Source: JASGKO01 sp049840595
GTDB taxonomy: Bacteria > Verrucomicrobiota > Verrucomicrobiia > Chthoniobacterales > Chthoniobacteraceae
Assembly: GCA_049840595.1 (NCBI GenBank)
Contig: JASGKO010000014.1
Span: 18,220-82,219, forward strand
Reading direction: 5' to 3'
Length of the DNA: 64,000 nt
The number at the start of each line of letters is the position of its first letter. Positions within the stretch are counted from its first letter, which is position 1. This document shows positions 29,924 to 38,861 of the stretch, one piece after another. The notes beneath the pieces were generated by a model, which ran no database searches, was not told the DNA's origin, and saw only the letters and a program-made list of their open reading frames with translations. The translations under genes were made by a program, and so were the position numbers.

Positions 29924-32452
29924 ATGAAACCAGCTACCTTTCACCTCATGCCCCGATTTGGTCCCACCCGGTTTTTGCCCCTGCTCCTGCTGCTGACCCT
30001 CGTGGCCAGCCGGGTGCTGGCCCAGGATGACCTGCCGGTCTTTGGCGATCTGCGGGAGAATGGGTGGAAGGACTATAGCTGGGCCACGGTGAGCACCTCC
30101 ACGACCACGGTCCACGGCGGGACGACTGCACTGAGCGTGGCGTGCCAGGGCTACGGGGCCCTTTCGCTGGCGCATGCGCCGTTCAATCCGCAGCTTTACC
30201 AGAGCCTTTCCTTCTGGATCAACGGCGGGAGCGCGGGCGGGCAGGACCTGATCGTACAGGGCGAGTTGAATTACGTGCCCAAGACCAAGGTCACGATCCC
30301 CACCCTGGTGCCGAATCAATGGACGCAGGTCACCATTCCCCTCGCCGATCTCGGGGTGGCTACGGATGGCACGTTCAATGGCTTTTGGATTCAAAACACG
30401 AGCGCGAACAGCATCCCCACTTTTTACGTGGACGACATCTCGCTGGTCGGCGCGACGCTGCCCTCCACGGTGCAGATCACCGTCAATGCGGGGACGACGC
30501 TGCAGACGATCGACGACCGCATTTACGGCCTGAACCTCGCGATGTGGGACTCCCATCTCAACACGACCGCGAGCACCGATGCGCTGACCGCGATGAAGAC
30601 GCGGATCGTGCGCTTTCCCGGCGGCAGCAATTCCGACGATTACGACTGGCAGCTCGATCGCAGCGTGGCCAACAACACCTTTCAGTGGGTGAACAGCGCG
30701 GCCACCTTCGCCAGGATCGCCGAGGCACAAGGCGCGCAGGCTTTCGTGACGGTGAACTACGGCTCGGGCACGCCGGAGCAGGCGGCGGCCTGGGTGGCGT
30801 ATTACAACGGCTCGACCAGCAGCAATACCGCACTGGGAACGGACGCGAAAGGGCGCGATTGGAAAACCGTGGGCTATTGGGCGAGCCTCCGCGCGGCGGC
30901 TCCGCTGGGCACGGATGACGGCTACAATTTCCTGCGCGCATCGCATCCGGCGACGTATGGCTTTAAATACTGGGAGGTCGGCAACGAGTGCTACGGCAAC
31001 TGGGAATACGACACGCATGGGGTCTCGGGCAGCGGGCTCTCCGGCACGAAATACGACGCGGTGACCTATGCGAATGCCTTTGCGAATTTTTACCAGAAGA
31101 TGCTGGCGGTGGATGCCACCATTCACATCGGCGCGGTGGCGGTGGTGGGCGAGGATTCCTATCCCGGCACGACCTCGGTGACCAACCCGAATGAAACCAC
31201 GAATGCCACCCACAGCGGCTGGACGCCGGTGCTGCTCACCACGCTCAAGTCGCTCGGGGTGACCCCGCATTTCCTCATTCACCATCGGTATCCGCAAAAT
31301 CCCTCCTTCAACAGCAATGCCGCCGATGGCGACGAGTGCGACGCCACGCTCCTGCAATCCCCGACCGGCATCGTCTCGGATGCCGCGAATTTGCGCAAGC
31401 AGATCACCGACTACGTGGGCTCCAGCAATGGAACGGGCATCGAGCTGACGATGACGGAAATGAACTCGGTGAGCTCCCAGCCGGGCAAGCAATCCACCAG
31501 CCTCGTGAACGGGCTCTACTTTGCCGATGCGATCGGCTCCCTGGCCGAGACGGAATACCGCGCCTGCATGTGGTGGGCCTTCCGCAACGGGGCGGTGACC
31601 AATGCGAACAACAGCGACTGGCTCTATGGCTGGAGGACTTTTGGCGATTACGGCGTGGTGGCGGATGGCTCGCGTTCCGACACCCCGGCCAATACCCCCT
31701 ATCCCAGCTACTACGCGGCGAAGCTGCTCGCCAATTGGGGCCGCGGCGGCGATGCGGTCGTCGCCACGACCAGCAGTTGCAGCGCGCTTTCCGCCCATGC
31801 CGCGCTGATGGCCAATGGCAAGCTCGCCCTGCTCGTAGTGAACAAAAGCGCCAGCACCGATCTCACCGCGCAGATCAATCTCAATAGCTTCGTCCCCGGC
31901 TCCACCACTGCGCAAAGCTGGCAGTATGGCAAGAGCAACGACACCGCCAACGGCGACCTCACCACCGGCACGGTGCCCAACGTTTCCAACCGCTTCACCG
32001 CCACCTTCCCGGCCTATTCGATGACCGTGCTGCAATTTGCCGCGCAAGTCACCTTCGACACCTGGCGCGCCCAGCATTTCACCGCCTCGGAGCTCAACGA
32101 TCCCACCATCAGCGGCCCGGCGGCAGACCCGGATCAGGACGGGCTTTCCAATCTGCTCGAATACGCGCTCGGCACCGACCCGAAGGCTCGCAATAACTCC
32201 GCCGCACCGGCGGTGGCGCACACGCAAATTTCCGGGAAGAATTATCTGACCGTGGCTTTCACCAAGCTGACCACGCTGAGCGATGTCGCATACGACGTGC
32301 AGGTGAGCAATGATCTGGTGACCTGGCACTCCGGCAGCAGCTACGTCATCCGCATGGACGACGGCACCACGACGAATGCCATTTTCCGCGACCTCACTGC
32401 GATCGACGACCTGCCCCAGCAGTGGATGCGTCTGGTCGTGACCAAGCCCTAA
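29924..32452 (+). CDS. Secreted glycoside hydrolase, alpha-L-arabinofuranosidase-like
   Basis: Start taken at ATG 29924 (MKPATFHLMPRFGPTRFLPL); ATG 29948 is also possible. A signal peptide ends near VASRVLAQ. A jelly-roll carbohydrate-binding domain follows (about residues 25-185, ending TFYVDDISLVG), then a TIM-barrel like clan-A arabinofuranosidases (GH51/GH39 type): IYGLNLAMWD, MKTRIVRFPGGSNSDDYDW, the acid/base region KYWEVGNECYGNWE, and a probable nucleophile in ELTMTEMNS. A C-terminal domain with DPDQDGLSNLLEYALGTDP, common in secreted verrucomicrobial proteins, ends in a small beta domain. It would release arabinose or related side chains from plant hemicellulose. Its last 215 bases are duplicated at 32754-32968. 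Confidence 0.82.
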   Translation: MKPATFHLMPRFGPTRFLPLLLLLTLVASRVLAQDDLPVFGDLRENGWKDYSWATVSTSTTTVHGGTTALSVACQGYGALSLAHAPFNPQLYQSLSFWINGGSAGGQDLIVQGELNYVPKTKVTIPTLVPNQWTQVTIPLADLGVATDGTFNGFWIQNTSANSIPTFYVDDISLVGATLPSTVQITVNAGTTLQTIDDRIYGLNLAMWDSHLNTTASTDALTAMKTRIVRFPGGSNSDDYDWQLDRSVANNTFQWVNSAATFARIAEAQGAQAFVTVNYGSGTPEQAAAWVAYYNGSTSSNTALGTDAKGRDWKTVGYWASLRAAAPLGTDDGYNFLRASHPATYGFKYWEVGNECYGNWEYDTHGVSGSGLSGTKYDAVTYANAFANFYQKMLAVDATIHIGAVAVVGEDSYPGTTSVTNPNETTNATHSGWTPVLLTTLKSLGVTPHFLIHHRYPQNPSFNSNAADGDECDATLLQSPTGIVSDAANLRKQITDYVGSSNGTGIELTMTEMNSVSSQPGKQSTSLVNGLYFADAIGSLAETEYRACMWWAFRNGAVTNANNSDWLYGWRTFGDYGVVADGSRSDTPANTPYPSYYAAKLLANWGRGGDAVVATTSSCSALSAHAALMANGKLALLVVNKSASTDLTAQINLNSFVPGSTTAQSWQYGKSNDTANGDLTTGTVPNVSNRFTATFPAYSMTVLQFAAQVTFDTWRAQHFTASELNDPTISGPAADPDQDGLSNLLEYALGTDPKARNNSAAPAVAHTQISGKNYLTVAFTKLTTLSDVAYDVQVSNDLVTWHSGSSYVIRMDDGTTTNAIFRDLTAIDDLPQQWMRLVVTKP

Positions 32453-32513
32453 GCGAGTTGATTAGAGGGGCATCAGAACCCCACGAAAGCGGTGAAAGCC
32501 CCCATCGTCTCCG

Positions 32514-32570
32514 CGCCCTTGGACTGCGGCGACACGTCGCCGCTTTCTCCACGCGAGACAAGTCTCGCGT
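32514..32570. repeat. Intergenic double-palindrome repeat, family B (copy 2)
   Basis: CGGCGACACGTCGCCG and GCGAGACAAGTCTCGC joined by CTTTCTCCAC, preceded by CCCTTGGACTG. Confidence 0.85.
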
Positions 32571-32610
32571 CCAACGCAAAGCCCTATTTACCGCCTCATT
32601 CGCACGCTTC

Positions 32611-32750
32611 ACTCCTCGTTCCACCACTCTGTGGTGGAACGCCCTTGTCTGCGACACTCCGTGTCGTTCCCCGTTGTGATTACCTCCCGCACCGCGACAC
32701 AGAGTGTCCCCGCAAAAGTGCGTTCCCACAGCCTCACTGTGGGAACGAGG
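32611..32750. repeat. Intergenic repeat, family C (copy 1)
   Basis: About 140 bases: CGTTCCACCACTCTGTGGTGG, a TGCGACACTCCGTGTCGTTC block, CGACACAGAGTGTCCCCGC, and GTTCCCACAGCCTCACTGTG ending in GGAACGAGG. Copy 2 is at 33035; a shorter relative is at about 48853-48905. Confidence 0.85.
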
Positions 32751-32753
32751 AAA

Positions 32754-32968
32754 AAAACTATCTCACCCTCGCCTTCACCAAGCAGACCACGCTCAGCGAT
32801 GTCGCCTACAACGTGCAGGTAAGCACCGATCTGGTGACCTGGCACTCGGGCAGTAGCTACGTCATCCGCATGGACGACGGCACCACGACGAATGCCATTT
32901 TCCGCGACCTCACCGCCATCGACGACCTGCCCCAGCAGTGGATGCGGCTGGTGGTGACCAAGCCCTAA
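32754..32968 (+). pseudogene. Duplicated 3' fragment of the arabinofuranosidase-like gene
   Basis: Translates as NYLTLAFTKQTTLSDVAYNV through the shared ending MRLVVTKP and stop; it matches 32238-32452 at almost every residue (changes include V to L, L to Q, D to N and N to T). No start codon, signal peptide or catalytic domain. It lies between two copies of repeat C, so it appears to have arisen together with that element. It is probably not expressed as a protein of its own. Confidence 0.85.
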
Positions 32969-33034
32969 GCTGACTCAACTGAAGGGCCATCGAAATACGC
33001 GGAACTGGCGAAAGGAAAACCAAGTTAGATCATC

Positions 33035-33175
33035 ACTCCTCGTTCCACCACTCTGTGGTGGAACGCCCTTGTCGGCGACACTCCGTGTCGTTTCCCGTTG
33101 TGATTACCTCCCGCACCGCGACACAGAGTGTCCCCCGCAAAAGTGCGTTCCCACAGCCTCACTGTGGGAACGAGG
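33035..33175. repeat. Intergenic repeat, family C (copy 2)
   Basis: Nearly identical to 32611-32750 along its whole length; differs by an extra C in the TGTCCCCCGC tract and a few substitutions. Confidence 0.87.
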
Positions 33176-33191
33176 ATTGGATGACTTGCGC

Positions 33192-33650
33192 TTACCGGTG
33201 CCGGTCGTTAAACCGCGAGGCTTCGCGCTGGGCTTCGCGCTTTTCCACGCGGTCCTTCAAATCGGAGCGCTTGTCGTGCGCTTCCTTGCCTTTGCCGACG
33301 CCGATCTCGATTTTTACTCGTGATCCCTTCCAGTACATCCGCAAGGCGATCAGGGTATGGCCTTTGATCTGCGTCTGGCCGAAAAGCTTGTCGATCTCGA
33401 CGCGGTTGAGCAGCAGGCGGCGGTTGCGCTTGGAATCGTGCTGCTCGTGGCTGGCGCGTTCGTAGGGCTGGATATCGGCCCCGTAGAGAAAGATCTGCCC
33501 GTTTTCCACCCGCGCGAAGGCGCTGTTGATATTGGCGAGCCCGGCCCGGATGGATTTCACCTCGGTGCCCTTGAGCTCCAGCCCGGCTTCGTAGCGGGAA
33601 AGAATATGGTAGTCGTGCAGCGCGCGACGATTGGTTGCGATGTCCGACAT
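33192..33650 (-). CDS. smpB: SsrA-binding protein SmpB
   Basis: 152 residues, the normal SmpB length. It has the OB-fold signature (NRRALHDYHILSRYEAGLEL, GTEVKSIRAGLANI, KRNRRLLLNRVEIDKL, GHTLIALRMYWKGSRVKIEI) and a basic C-terminal tail (DLKDRVEKREAQREASRFN) that enters the ribosomal decoding centre. SmpB works with tmRNA to rescue stalled ribosomes. No tmRNA gene was recognised in this window. ATG 33650. It follows the omega-like gene on the same strand by about 70 bases. Confidence 0.97.
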   Translation of the reverse strand: MSDIATNRRALHDYHILSRYEAGLELKGTEVKSIRAGLANINSAFARVENGQIFLYGADIQPYERASHEQHDSKRNRRLLLNRVEIDKLFGQTQIKGHTLIALRMYWKGSRVKIEIGVGKGKEAHDKRSDLKDRVEKREAQREASRFNDRHR

Positions 33651-33721
33651 GGCTAGGTGGCGCTATTCAACGGCGGCGCTTCCCCGCCTTTCATTCTGGA
33701 CGGGCCTGACAGGCCCGGAGC

Positions 33722-33937
33722 TTAACTGACCGCGACTTCCTGCTCTTCTTCGCGGAAGCCGAGCTTGCCCTCGATGATCTCGGTCAGCGCGATATCGGAG
33801 AAGCCCATGCGAGGGCCGGCATCAATCATCGGACGGTGCCCCTGGCTGAGCTGGCGCACGCGACGGGAAACGATATTGATAAGAACTTGCGGGCTGGTAA
33901 CTACTTTGGAGGCTTCCTCAATCAGGTGGCTGGTCAT
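33722..33937 (-). CDS. rpoZ: RNA polymerase omega subunit-like protein
   Basis: Start chosen at ATG 33937 (MTSHLIEEASKVVTSPQVLI), because omega proteins begin a few residues before this motif; upstream ATGs would add an unrelated 24-residue leader. The 71 residues carry LINIVSRRVRQLSQGHRPMI and ALTEIIEGKL, the pattern of bacterial omega (helix with RR...RQL then EI..GKL). Omega binds the beta-prime C-terminus and helps RNA polymerase assembly. Placed directly ahead of smpB on the same strand. Short length leaves some doubt. Confidence 0.75.
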   Translation of the reverse strand: MTSHLIEEASKVVTSPQVLINIVSRRVRQLSQGHRPMIDAGPRMGFSDIALTEIIEGKLGFREEEQEVAVS

Positions 33938-34148
33938 ATATCGCGGCGAAAAATCGGCTTTTTTGGGAAAGTGAGTCAGCAAGCTCACTTGCATTACTGA
34001 AATTGTCAAATTTTGTTTTGAGGAAAAACGAGATCGCCATCTTCAAGAACCAGCGAAGCTGGAGAAGGCCAGCGAAAAACACGAAACAGACGAAAAACCA
34101 ATCGCCCTTCTTTTTTTCGATTTTTTCGCGTATTTAGCTGGCCCCTCA

Positions 34149-34430
34149 CTAAGAATCACGGCGCTCTTCCCTCAAAGCAGCAACAAACAGCCAGCCTCCA
34201 AGAATGGCCGAGGTGAGCGAGATCAATAGCAGCGAAAGAATGAAGGTTCGTGGGTTGATGTCGTAGCCGTGATCGAGATGATTCCGCAAATACATCCGGG
34301 TATGAACCCCAGGGTTGGTCAGCATGCTCCAAAAAGTTCCATTCCTGATGGAAACAGAAAGCATCCACCAGCAGACGGTGGTTACACCGAGGCAGAGGGT
34401 ACCGAAAAGGAACTGGAAGGCGCTCTTCAT
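34149..34430 (-). CDS. Small membrane protein downstream of khpB, hypothetical
   Basis: 93 residues with two membrane helices: FLFGTLCLGVTTVCWWMLSV near the N-terminus and FILSLLLISLTSAILGGWLFVAAL near the C-terminus, with a polar middle that includes HLDHGYDINP. The ATG at 34430 directly abuts the khpB stop codon (34431-34433), so it should be translated with khpB. No family recognised. Its place at the end of the rpmH-rnpA-yidD-yidC-khpB cluster suggests a membrane-biogenesis link, which is inference from position only. The bases 34010-34148 upstream of the omega-like gene contain only a loose dyad rich in GAAAAA/TTTTTC. Confidence 0.7.
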   Translation of the reverse strand: MKSAFQFLFGTLCLGVTTVCWWMLSVSIRNGTFWSMLTNPGVHTRMYLRNHLDHGYDINPRTFILSLLLISLTSAILGGWLFVAALREERRDS

Positions 34431-34874
34431 CTACCGCCGCTTGAGGGTGATCCGCTTCATGCGGGCCTCGTCGGGCGGGCTCCAGGTGGCGATCTCGGGA
34501 TCGTCCTTGAAGGCGTTGTGAATGATCCGCCGATCGTAGGCGTTCATGGGATCGAGGTGAAAGGGGCGACCGGTCTTGCGCACGAGCTCCGCCACCTGCC
34601 GGGCTTTGACCACCAGGCCGTCATCGCGCATCTCGCGGTAGTGCTCCACATCCACCTGCACGCGCGGGTTGTTCTTATCCTGGATCTGGATCAGCCGGTT
34701 GAGCAGATACTGGATCTCCTCCAGCGTCTCGCCATTGCGCCCGATGAGCTTTTGCTGATCGCCGGTATAGACCTGGAGGGTGAGGAGCCCGTCGTGCTCG
34801 TGCTCCTCGATTTCGCAGATGAAGCCAAGGTATCCGAGCATCGTATCGAGGATCTCCCTGGCGGTCTGTTTCAT
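34431..34874 (-). CDS. khpB: RNA-binding protein KhpB/Jag (KH and R3H domains)
   Basis: 147 residues: a type-II KH domain with the GxxG-like loop LIGRNGETLEEIQYLLN (about residues 43-59) and a C-terminal R3H domain (RPFHLDPMNAYDRRIIHNAF, about 103-122). The N-terminal Jag domain found in longer homologues is missing, as in many non-Firmicute members. The protein binds RNA and is usually encoded next to yidC, as here (9 bases after it). It starts at ATG 34874. Confidence 0.92.
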   Translation of the reverse strand: MKQTAREILDTMLGYLGFICEIEEHEHDGLLTLQVYTGDQQKLIGRNGETLEEIQYLLNRLIQIQDKNNPRVQVDVEHYREMRDDGLVVKARQVAELVRKTGRPFHLDPMNAYDRRIIHNAFKDDPEIATWSPPDEARMKRITLKRR

Positions 34875-34883
34875 GGTGTCGGT

Positions 34884-36596
34884 TTATTTCTTCGGCGGCG
34901 TGATCTTTTGCAGCACTGGCGGCTGCTGATTCCGCGTCACATACAACTGCACGATCGTAAACGCGTTCTGCACCGTCCAGTAAAGCGCCAGCGCCGAAGC
35001 GTAATTATAACATACGAAGATAAAGATCAACGGCGTAAACATCATAATCCGCTGCTGGGTCGGATCGCCGGACTTGGGCGTGAGCGCCATTTGCCAGAAC
35101 ATGGTGCCGGCCATGACGAGCGGCAGGATGTTGATGGGGAAGTCGCCGAGGTGGAACACCGTGTCGGGCTGCGACAGATCGGTATTCCAGAGGAAGTGGC
35201 TGTTGCGGAGCTCGACCGCACTGCGGAGCATGGCGTAGAGGCCGAAGAAAATGGGGATCTGGATGAGCACCGGGAGGCAGCCGCTCATGGGGTTGACCCC
35301 ATAAGTCTTGTAGAGCTTCATGATCTCCTGGTTCATCCGGGTCGGATCGTCCTTGTACTTCTCCTTCAGCTCCGTCATCTTCGGCGAGAGGAGCTGCATC
35401 TTCTTCATCGACTGGGTGGCCTTGTTCTGCGGGAACCAGAGCAGCGACTTGATGATGATGGTGAGAAGGATGATGGCGAGGGCGTAGTTGTGCAGGTAGC
35501 CGTAGAGCGCGTTCATCGAGTTCAGCAACACCTCGCTGATGATGCTGAAGGTGCCGAAATTCATGATCGCCTTCTGGTTCTGCGGAAGTTGCTTGAGGCG
35601 GCCGAGTTCCTTCGGCCCGGCGTAGATGGAAACCTCGGAGGCCGAGGACTGGCCGGGGGCGAGCTTGAAGCCCGGAAGCTCCAGCGCGGCCTCCATGCCG
35701 TGCAGCGTGGGCTTGTCGGCGGCCAGCGAATACCGCTGCGCCCACACGCCGAGACCGACCGCATCCTTTGGAGCCACGATGCTGGTGAAATACTGGCTGC
35801 TGACGCCGAGCCAGGAAATTTTGTCGGTGGAGACGGTGTAGGTGGATTGGGCCGGTGCCCGGACGATCCCGACGAGCGGCCAGCGCTTTTCATCGAACCA
35901 GCTCACATCGGAATTGGTGAGCTTGCCTTCGCGCAGCCAGTCCAGCGTGGTGTACATCGCGAGGTCGGACTCGTGGATCTCCTGCGCGGCGCCGGTGTAG
36001 AGATAATAGGCGGGCCAGTCGAGTTCCTTGGTGCCCTTGTTCGTAAAGGTGGTGGTCAGCTTCACCTCGTAATCCCCTGCGCCGCCCGCTTTTTCCGGCA
36101 GAGTGTAGGTCTTGGTGATTTCCAGCCCCTCGGGGGTGGTGCGGACACAGGTCACGACCCGGCCATCCACCGTAACGTCGTAATCGCCGGTGGCGTCAAC
36201 GCCCGGCGTGAGGCTCACCGCGCCGATCGGGAAATCGCCCTTCGCATTCAGCACGACGTTGGCATTGTTCTCGGCCAGGTGCTTGAGCAGGGTCGCCTTG
36301 GCGATGCCGCCGCCGTGGTTGGTAAAGACGTAGCGGACGTAGTCGGTGGTGACTTCCTGCAGCTTCTCGGGAGTCGCCTCGGTGGCGGCGGGCAGCCCGG
36401 TGGCGGCAACGGCTGAAGCGGGGGTGGCCGGCGCTACGGACGAAGACGGCGAGGCGCTGGGAGTCGCCGAGGGATGCGCGAGCTCGTAAGCCTTGCGGTC
36501 GGCCACTTGTTTACTGAGCACCTGCTGGTCGTGATACATCGACCAGACGAGGACGATGACAGCAATGGCGGTAAAAATAATTCCTTTTTTATCCAT
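34884..36596 (-). CDS. yidC: Membrane protein insertase YidC
   Basis: 570 residues in the Gram-negative layout: an N-terminal helix (GIIFTAIAVIVLVWSMY), an A/P/S-rich linker, a large periplasmic beta-sandwich (about 65-370), and the conserved five-helix insertase core from about 375 (NALYGYLHNYALAIILLTII; KATQSMKKMQLLSPKMTELK; NPMSGCLPVLIQIPIFFGLY). The C-terminus ends in KKITPPKK-like basic residues. YidC inserts and folds inner-membrane proteins alone or with SecYEG. Clean single frame, in contrast to many neighbours. Confidence 0.97.
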   Translation of the reverse strand: MDKKGIIFTAIAVIVLVWSMYHDQQVLSKQVADRKAYELAHPSATPSASPSSSVAPATPASAVAATGLPAATEATPEKLQEVTTDYVRYVFTNHGGGIAKATLLKHLAENNANVVLNAKGDFPIGAVSLTPGVDATGDYDVTVDGRVVTCVRTTPEGLEITKTYTLPEKAGGAGDYEVKLTTTFTNKGTKELDWPAYYLYTGAAQEIHESDLAMYTTLDWLREGKLTNSDVSWFDEKRWPLVGIVRAPAQSTYTVSTDKISWLGVSSQYFTSIVAPKDAVGLGVWAQRYSLAADKPTLHGMEAALELPGFKLAPGQSSASEVSIYAGPKELGRLKQLPQNQKAIMNFGTFSIISEVLLNSMNALYGYLHNYALAIILLTIIIKSLLWFPQNKATQSMKKMQLLSPKMTELKEKYKDDPTRMNQEIMKLYKTYGVNPMSGCLPVLIQIPIFFGLYAMLRSAVELRNSHFLWNTDLSQPDTVFHLGDFPINILPLVMAGTMFWQMALTPKSGDPTQQRIMMFTPLIFIFVCYNYASALALYWTVQNAFTIVQLYVTRNQQPPVLQKITPPKK

Positions 36597-36684
36597 GAAG
36601 GGTGGGTGCTGAAAATGAGTGCGTAAAAATGACTGGTCGTTTGGTCCGTAGCGGTGGCAGGCCGGAGAGTCGAAAGGAAAACGG

Positions 36685-36963
36685 TTACGATTTCAATCCC
36701 GAAGGTACGATTCTCAACGGCGGGCGAGGATTCTTATCCGGCTCGGGCACGGGGTCAACCCCCGCTCCACCCCAGGGGTGACAACGGCAAAGCCGCCGAA
36801 TCCCCAGCCAGCTCCCGCGCCAGCTCCCGTGTTTCTCCACCGCCTGCAAAAAATAATGGGAACAGGTGGGCTCGTAGCGGCACCCGGCTCCCGGCCCGGC
36901 GATGAAGGAAAGCACGGGCGAAAGAAAGATTTGATAGCCGCGAATGAAAAGCCGGATCAGCAT
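36685..36963 (-). CDS. yidD: Membrane protein insertion efficiency factor YidD
   Basis: 92 residues with the family core: IRGYQIFLSPVL, CRYEPTCSHYFLQAVEKHG and RRLCRCHPWGGAGVDPVP (the conserved cysteines and HPW.GxGxDPVP). YidD assists YidC-dependent insertion. ATG 36963 lies inside the end of rnpA (7-base overlap), so the two are translationally coupled. Confidence 0.96.
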   Translation of the reverse strand: MLIRLFIRGYQIFLSPVLSFIAGPGAGCRYEPTCSHYFLQAVEKHGSWRGSWLGIRRLCRCHPWGGAGVDPVPEPDKNPRPPLRIVPSGLKS

Positions 36964-37310
36964 GGTTCACGCAGGATAGTCGCACGCGCGACAAGCCTCA
37001 ACCATTCGCTTTCCAAGGCGGAAAACTCCGCCGGAGCCGCCTTGTATCTCGCGACCACCACCAGCCAGCAACCCGGCTGCAATCGTGCGCAATGCTTGCG
37101 AAAAATTTCCCGAATGCGGCGGCGGACTCGATTTCGCTCCACCGCTCCCCCCACCCTGCGGGAGGTGATAATCCCGATTCGCGCCCTCCCCTCTCCGGCC
37201 CCCCGCAGCACGTTTATGAGCATAAACGTGCCGTGATAGGTCTGACCGGAGGCGCGGGCCGCGCCAAACTCCGATGCGGTGCTGAGCCGGGCCGCCTTTG
37301 GGAAGCGCAT
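36957..37310 (-). CDS. rnpA: Ribonuclease P protein component
   Basis: 117 residues with the RnpA signature RVGGAVERNRVRRRIREIFR (RNR motif at about residues 59-65) after a basic N-terminus (RFPKAARLSTASEFGAARAS). It binds the RNase P RNA and assists cleavage of tRNA 5' leaders. Located between rpmH and yidD in the common order; the RNase P RNA gene itself was not found here. ATG 37310. Confidence 0.95.
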   Translation of the reverse strand: MRFPKAARLSTASEFGAARASGQTYHGTFMLINVLRGAGEGRARIGIITSRRVGGAVERNRVRRRIREIFRKHCARLQPGCWLVVVARYKAAPAEFSALESEWLRLVARATILREPC

Positions 37311-37372
37311 GGGACCTGCACCGCGCTGCGGCTGACCGGACAGAGTAAAAAAGCCGGGCGAGCCGCACGCAA

Positions 37373-37546
37373 TTAAGCGGCGGTGTGGCGGGCGTAGTGA
37401 ACTTCGACCCCCTTCGGCAGCAGGCGCTTGCGGCCACGCTGACGGCGGCGGGCGAGGATCGCGCGGCCGTTCTTGGTCGCCATGCGGGCGCGGAAGCCGA
37501 ACTGGCGCTTGCGGGTGCGTTTGGAAGCTTGATAAGTGCGTTTCAT
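37373..37546 (-). CDS. rpmH: 50S ribosomal protein L34
   Basis: 57 residues: MKRTYQASKRTRKRQFGFRA, then ATKNGRAILARRRQRGRKRL. This is the standard L34 sequence with a longer C-terminal tail (LPKGVEVHYARHTAA). ATG 37546. It heads the rpmH-rnpA-yidD-yidC-khpB cluster on the minus strand; in many bacteria dnaA and the replication origin sit just upstream of rpmH, but here the next gene upstream is the ArsM-like gene. Confidence 0.96.
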   Translation of the reverse strand: MKRTYQASKRTRKRQFGFRARMATKNGRAILARRRQRGRKRLLPKGVEVHYARHTAA

Positions 37547-37684
37547 ATAAAAATCAGGTCTTCGAGTTTTGGGTCGAAAAGAGCCGAAACCTTACCAGCG
37601 AGCAGTGAGTTGTCAACGACGGCTTTGCGATTTTCCGTGATTTTTTAATCCCCTGAAAATCGCCCCTCGAAGCCTTCATTTACT

Positions 37685-38861
37685 CTAGCAACAGGCCCCG
37701 CCTCCGCAACTGGAGCCGGTGGATGATGGCGCCGAAGCCGCCTCGGATGACGCATCGATTTTCATCCCTTTGGTTTCCCGCGGATCGCGCCAGGCCGTGC
37801 GGGTGCAATCGAACGGTTTCGCCTCCACCAAAGGAATGTCCGTCACCGGCTCGATGAACTCGAAATTATCGCGGTAGGGCGACTTTTGATAGAGCTGGTA
37901 GGTCTTGTCGCAGACGGCATAGCGACGGCCCCGCTCCATGCGGTGACCATCGTCGTCGAGCACTTCTTTGAACGGACCGCGGTAAATGACCGCCTGGTTA
38001 CGCTCGAAACACGGGCCTTGCTTGCCCTTGAAAGCCTCGACCGTAAGCGAACGAAATTCGATCCCCTGCACAATCCGCCACGGCTGCTCGTCCAGTTGAA
38101 GGATGCGAATGCCATAGAACCCGGCCTCCGCCAGCGCCTGCAAAAGCCCCCACTCCGTCATGACTCCGGAAACACAACCGCTCCACAACTCGGCGTCCTC
38201 CTGCATTTCGGCGGGAATCTCCTCATCGCTCACCAGATCCGAAAGAATCACCCGGCCCGCCCTTTTTCAATACGCGAAACATTTCCTGAAAGACCGACTG
38301 CTTGGAAACGGACTCCACCAGATTCAGCGCGCAGTTGGAGATCACCGCATCGACGGAATCGCCGGCAACGAGCGGCTGCTTCACCCGCAGGCTGGCGGCG
38401 AGTGATTCGACCGCCAGATAAGCATCGGCACTGGAAATGGGATGGGCGCGCAACTCGGCATCGAGCGCCTCCAGATCCAGCGCCAGATCCTGGATGTGCC
38501 CCTGGCAAAATTTCACATTTGCATACCCGAGGCGGTCGGCTACTACCGGCGCGGCCCGGCGGGCCAGCGCAACCATCTCGCCGTCAGGTCGATGCCGGTG
38601 ACGCGGCCCGCGGCCCCCACGATCTGCGCGGCAATGAAGCATTGCTGGCCGGCGCCACAGCCCAGGTCGAGCACGGTCTCACCGGCCTGCAAATACTGGC
38701 TGGGATTGCCGCATCCATAATCCAGGGCCACGATTTCCGATGGCAACGCCGCCAGGAATTGCGGGTCACATTCCACGGGACGGCTGAGCCCCTCTTCGCC
38801 GACGACGCGCCCCGAGGGCGTAGCGTTTTCGAACGGCGGACTCGACCGGGATGGGAGTCAT
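37685..38861 (-). CDS. SAM methyltransferase, arsenite methyltransferase-like, Cys-rich tail (three frameshifts)
   Basis: Start ATG 38861 (MTPIPVESAVRKRY). In the restored frame: VECDPQFLAALPSEIVALDYGCGNPSQYL, then the SAM motif ETVLDLGCGAGQQCFIAAQ, GIDLTAEMVALARRAAP, SNCALNLV, RVLKKGGRVILSDLVSDEEI, and SGCVSGVMTEWGLL; each piece is in a different frame, with breaks near 38825, 38585 and 38260. This order matches ArsM-like methyltransferases, including the two cysteines expected near the NC and GC positions that hold As(III). The C-terminus ends SCGGGACC, another possible thiol site. ArsM methylates arsenite to volatile or less bound forms. The start overlaps the stop of the PstS-like gene (ATGA), so the two are co-translated. 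Confidence 0.78.

Noticed and set aside
29894..32329. 811-residue minus-strand ORF opposite the arabinofuranosidase gene
   Set aside because: R/H/G-rich shadow frame with no domain; the plus strand has a signal peptide and glycosidase motifs.
32492..32968. 158-residue ORF covering repeats B and C and the copied 3' end
   Set aside because: It translates palindromic repeats and joins them to the duplicated tail by chance; treated as a pseudogene fragment only.
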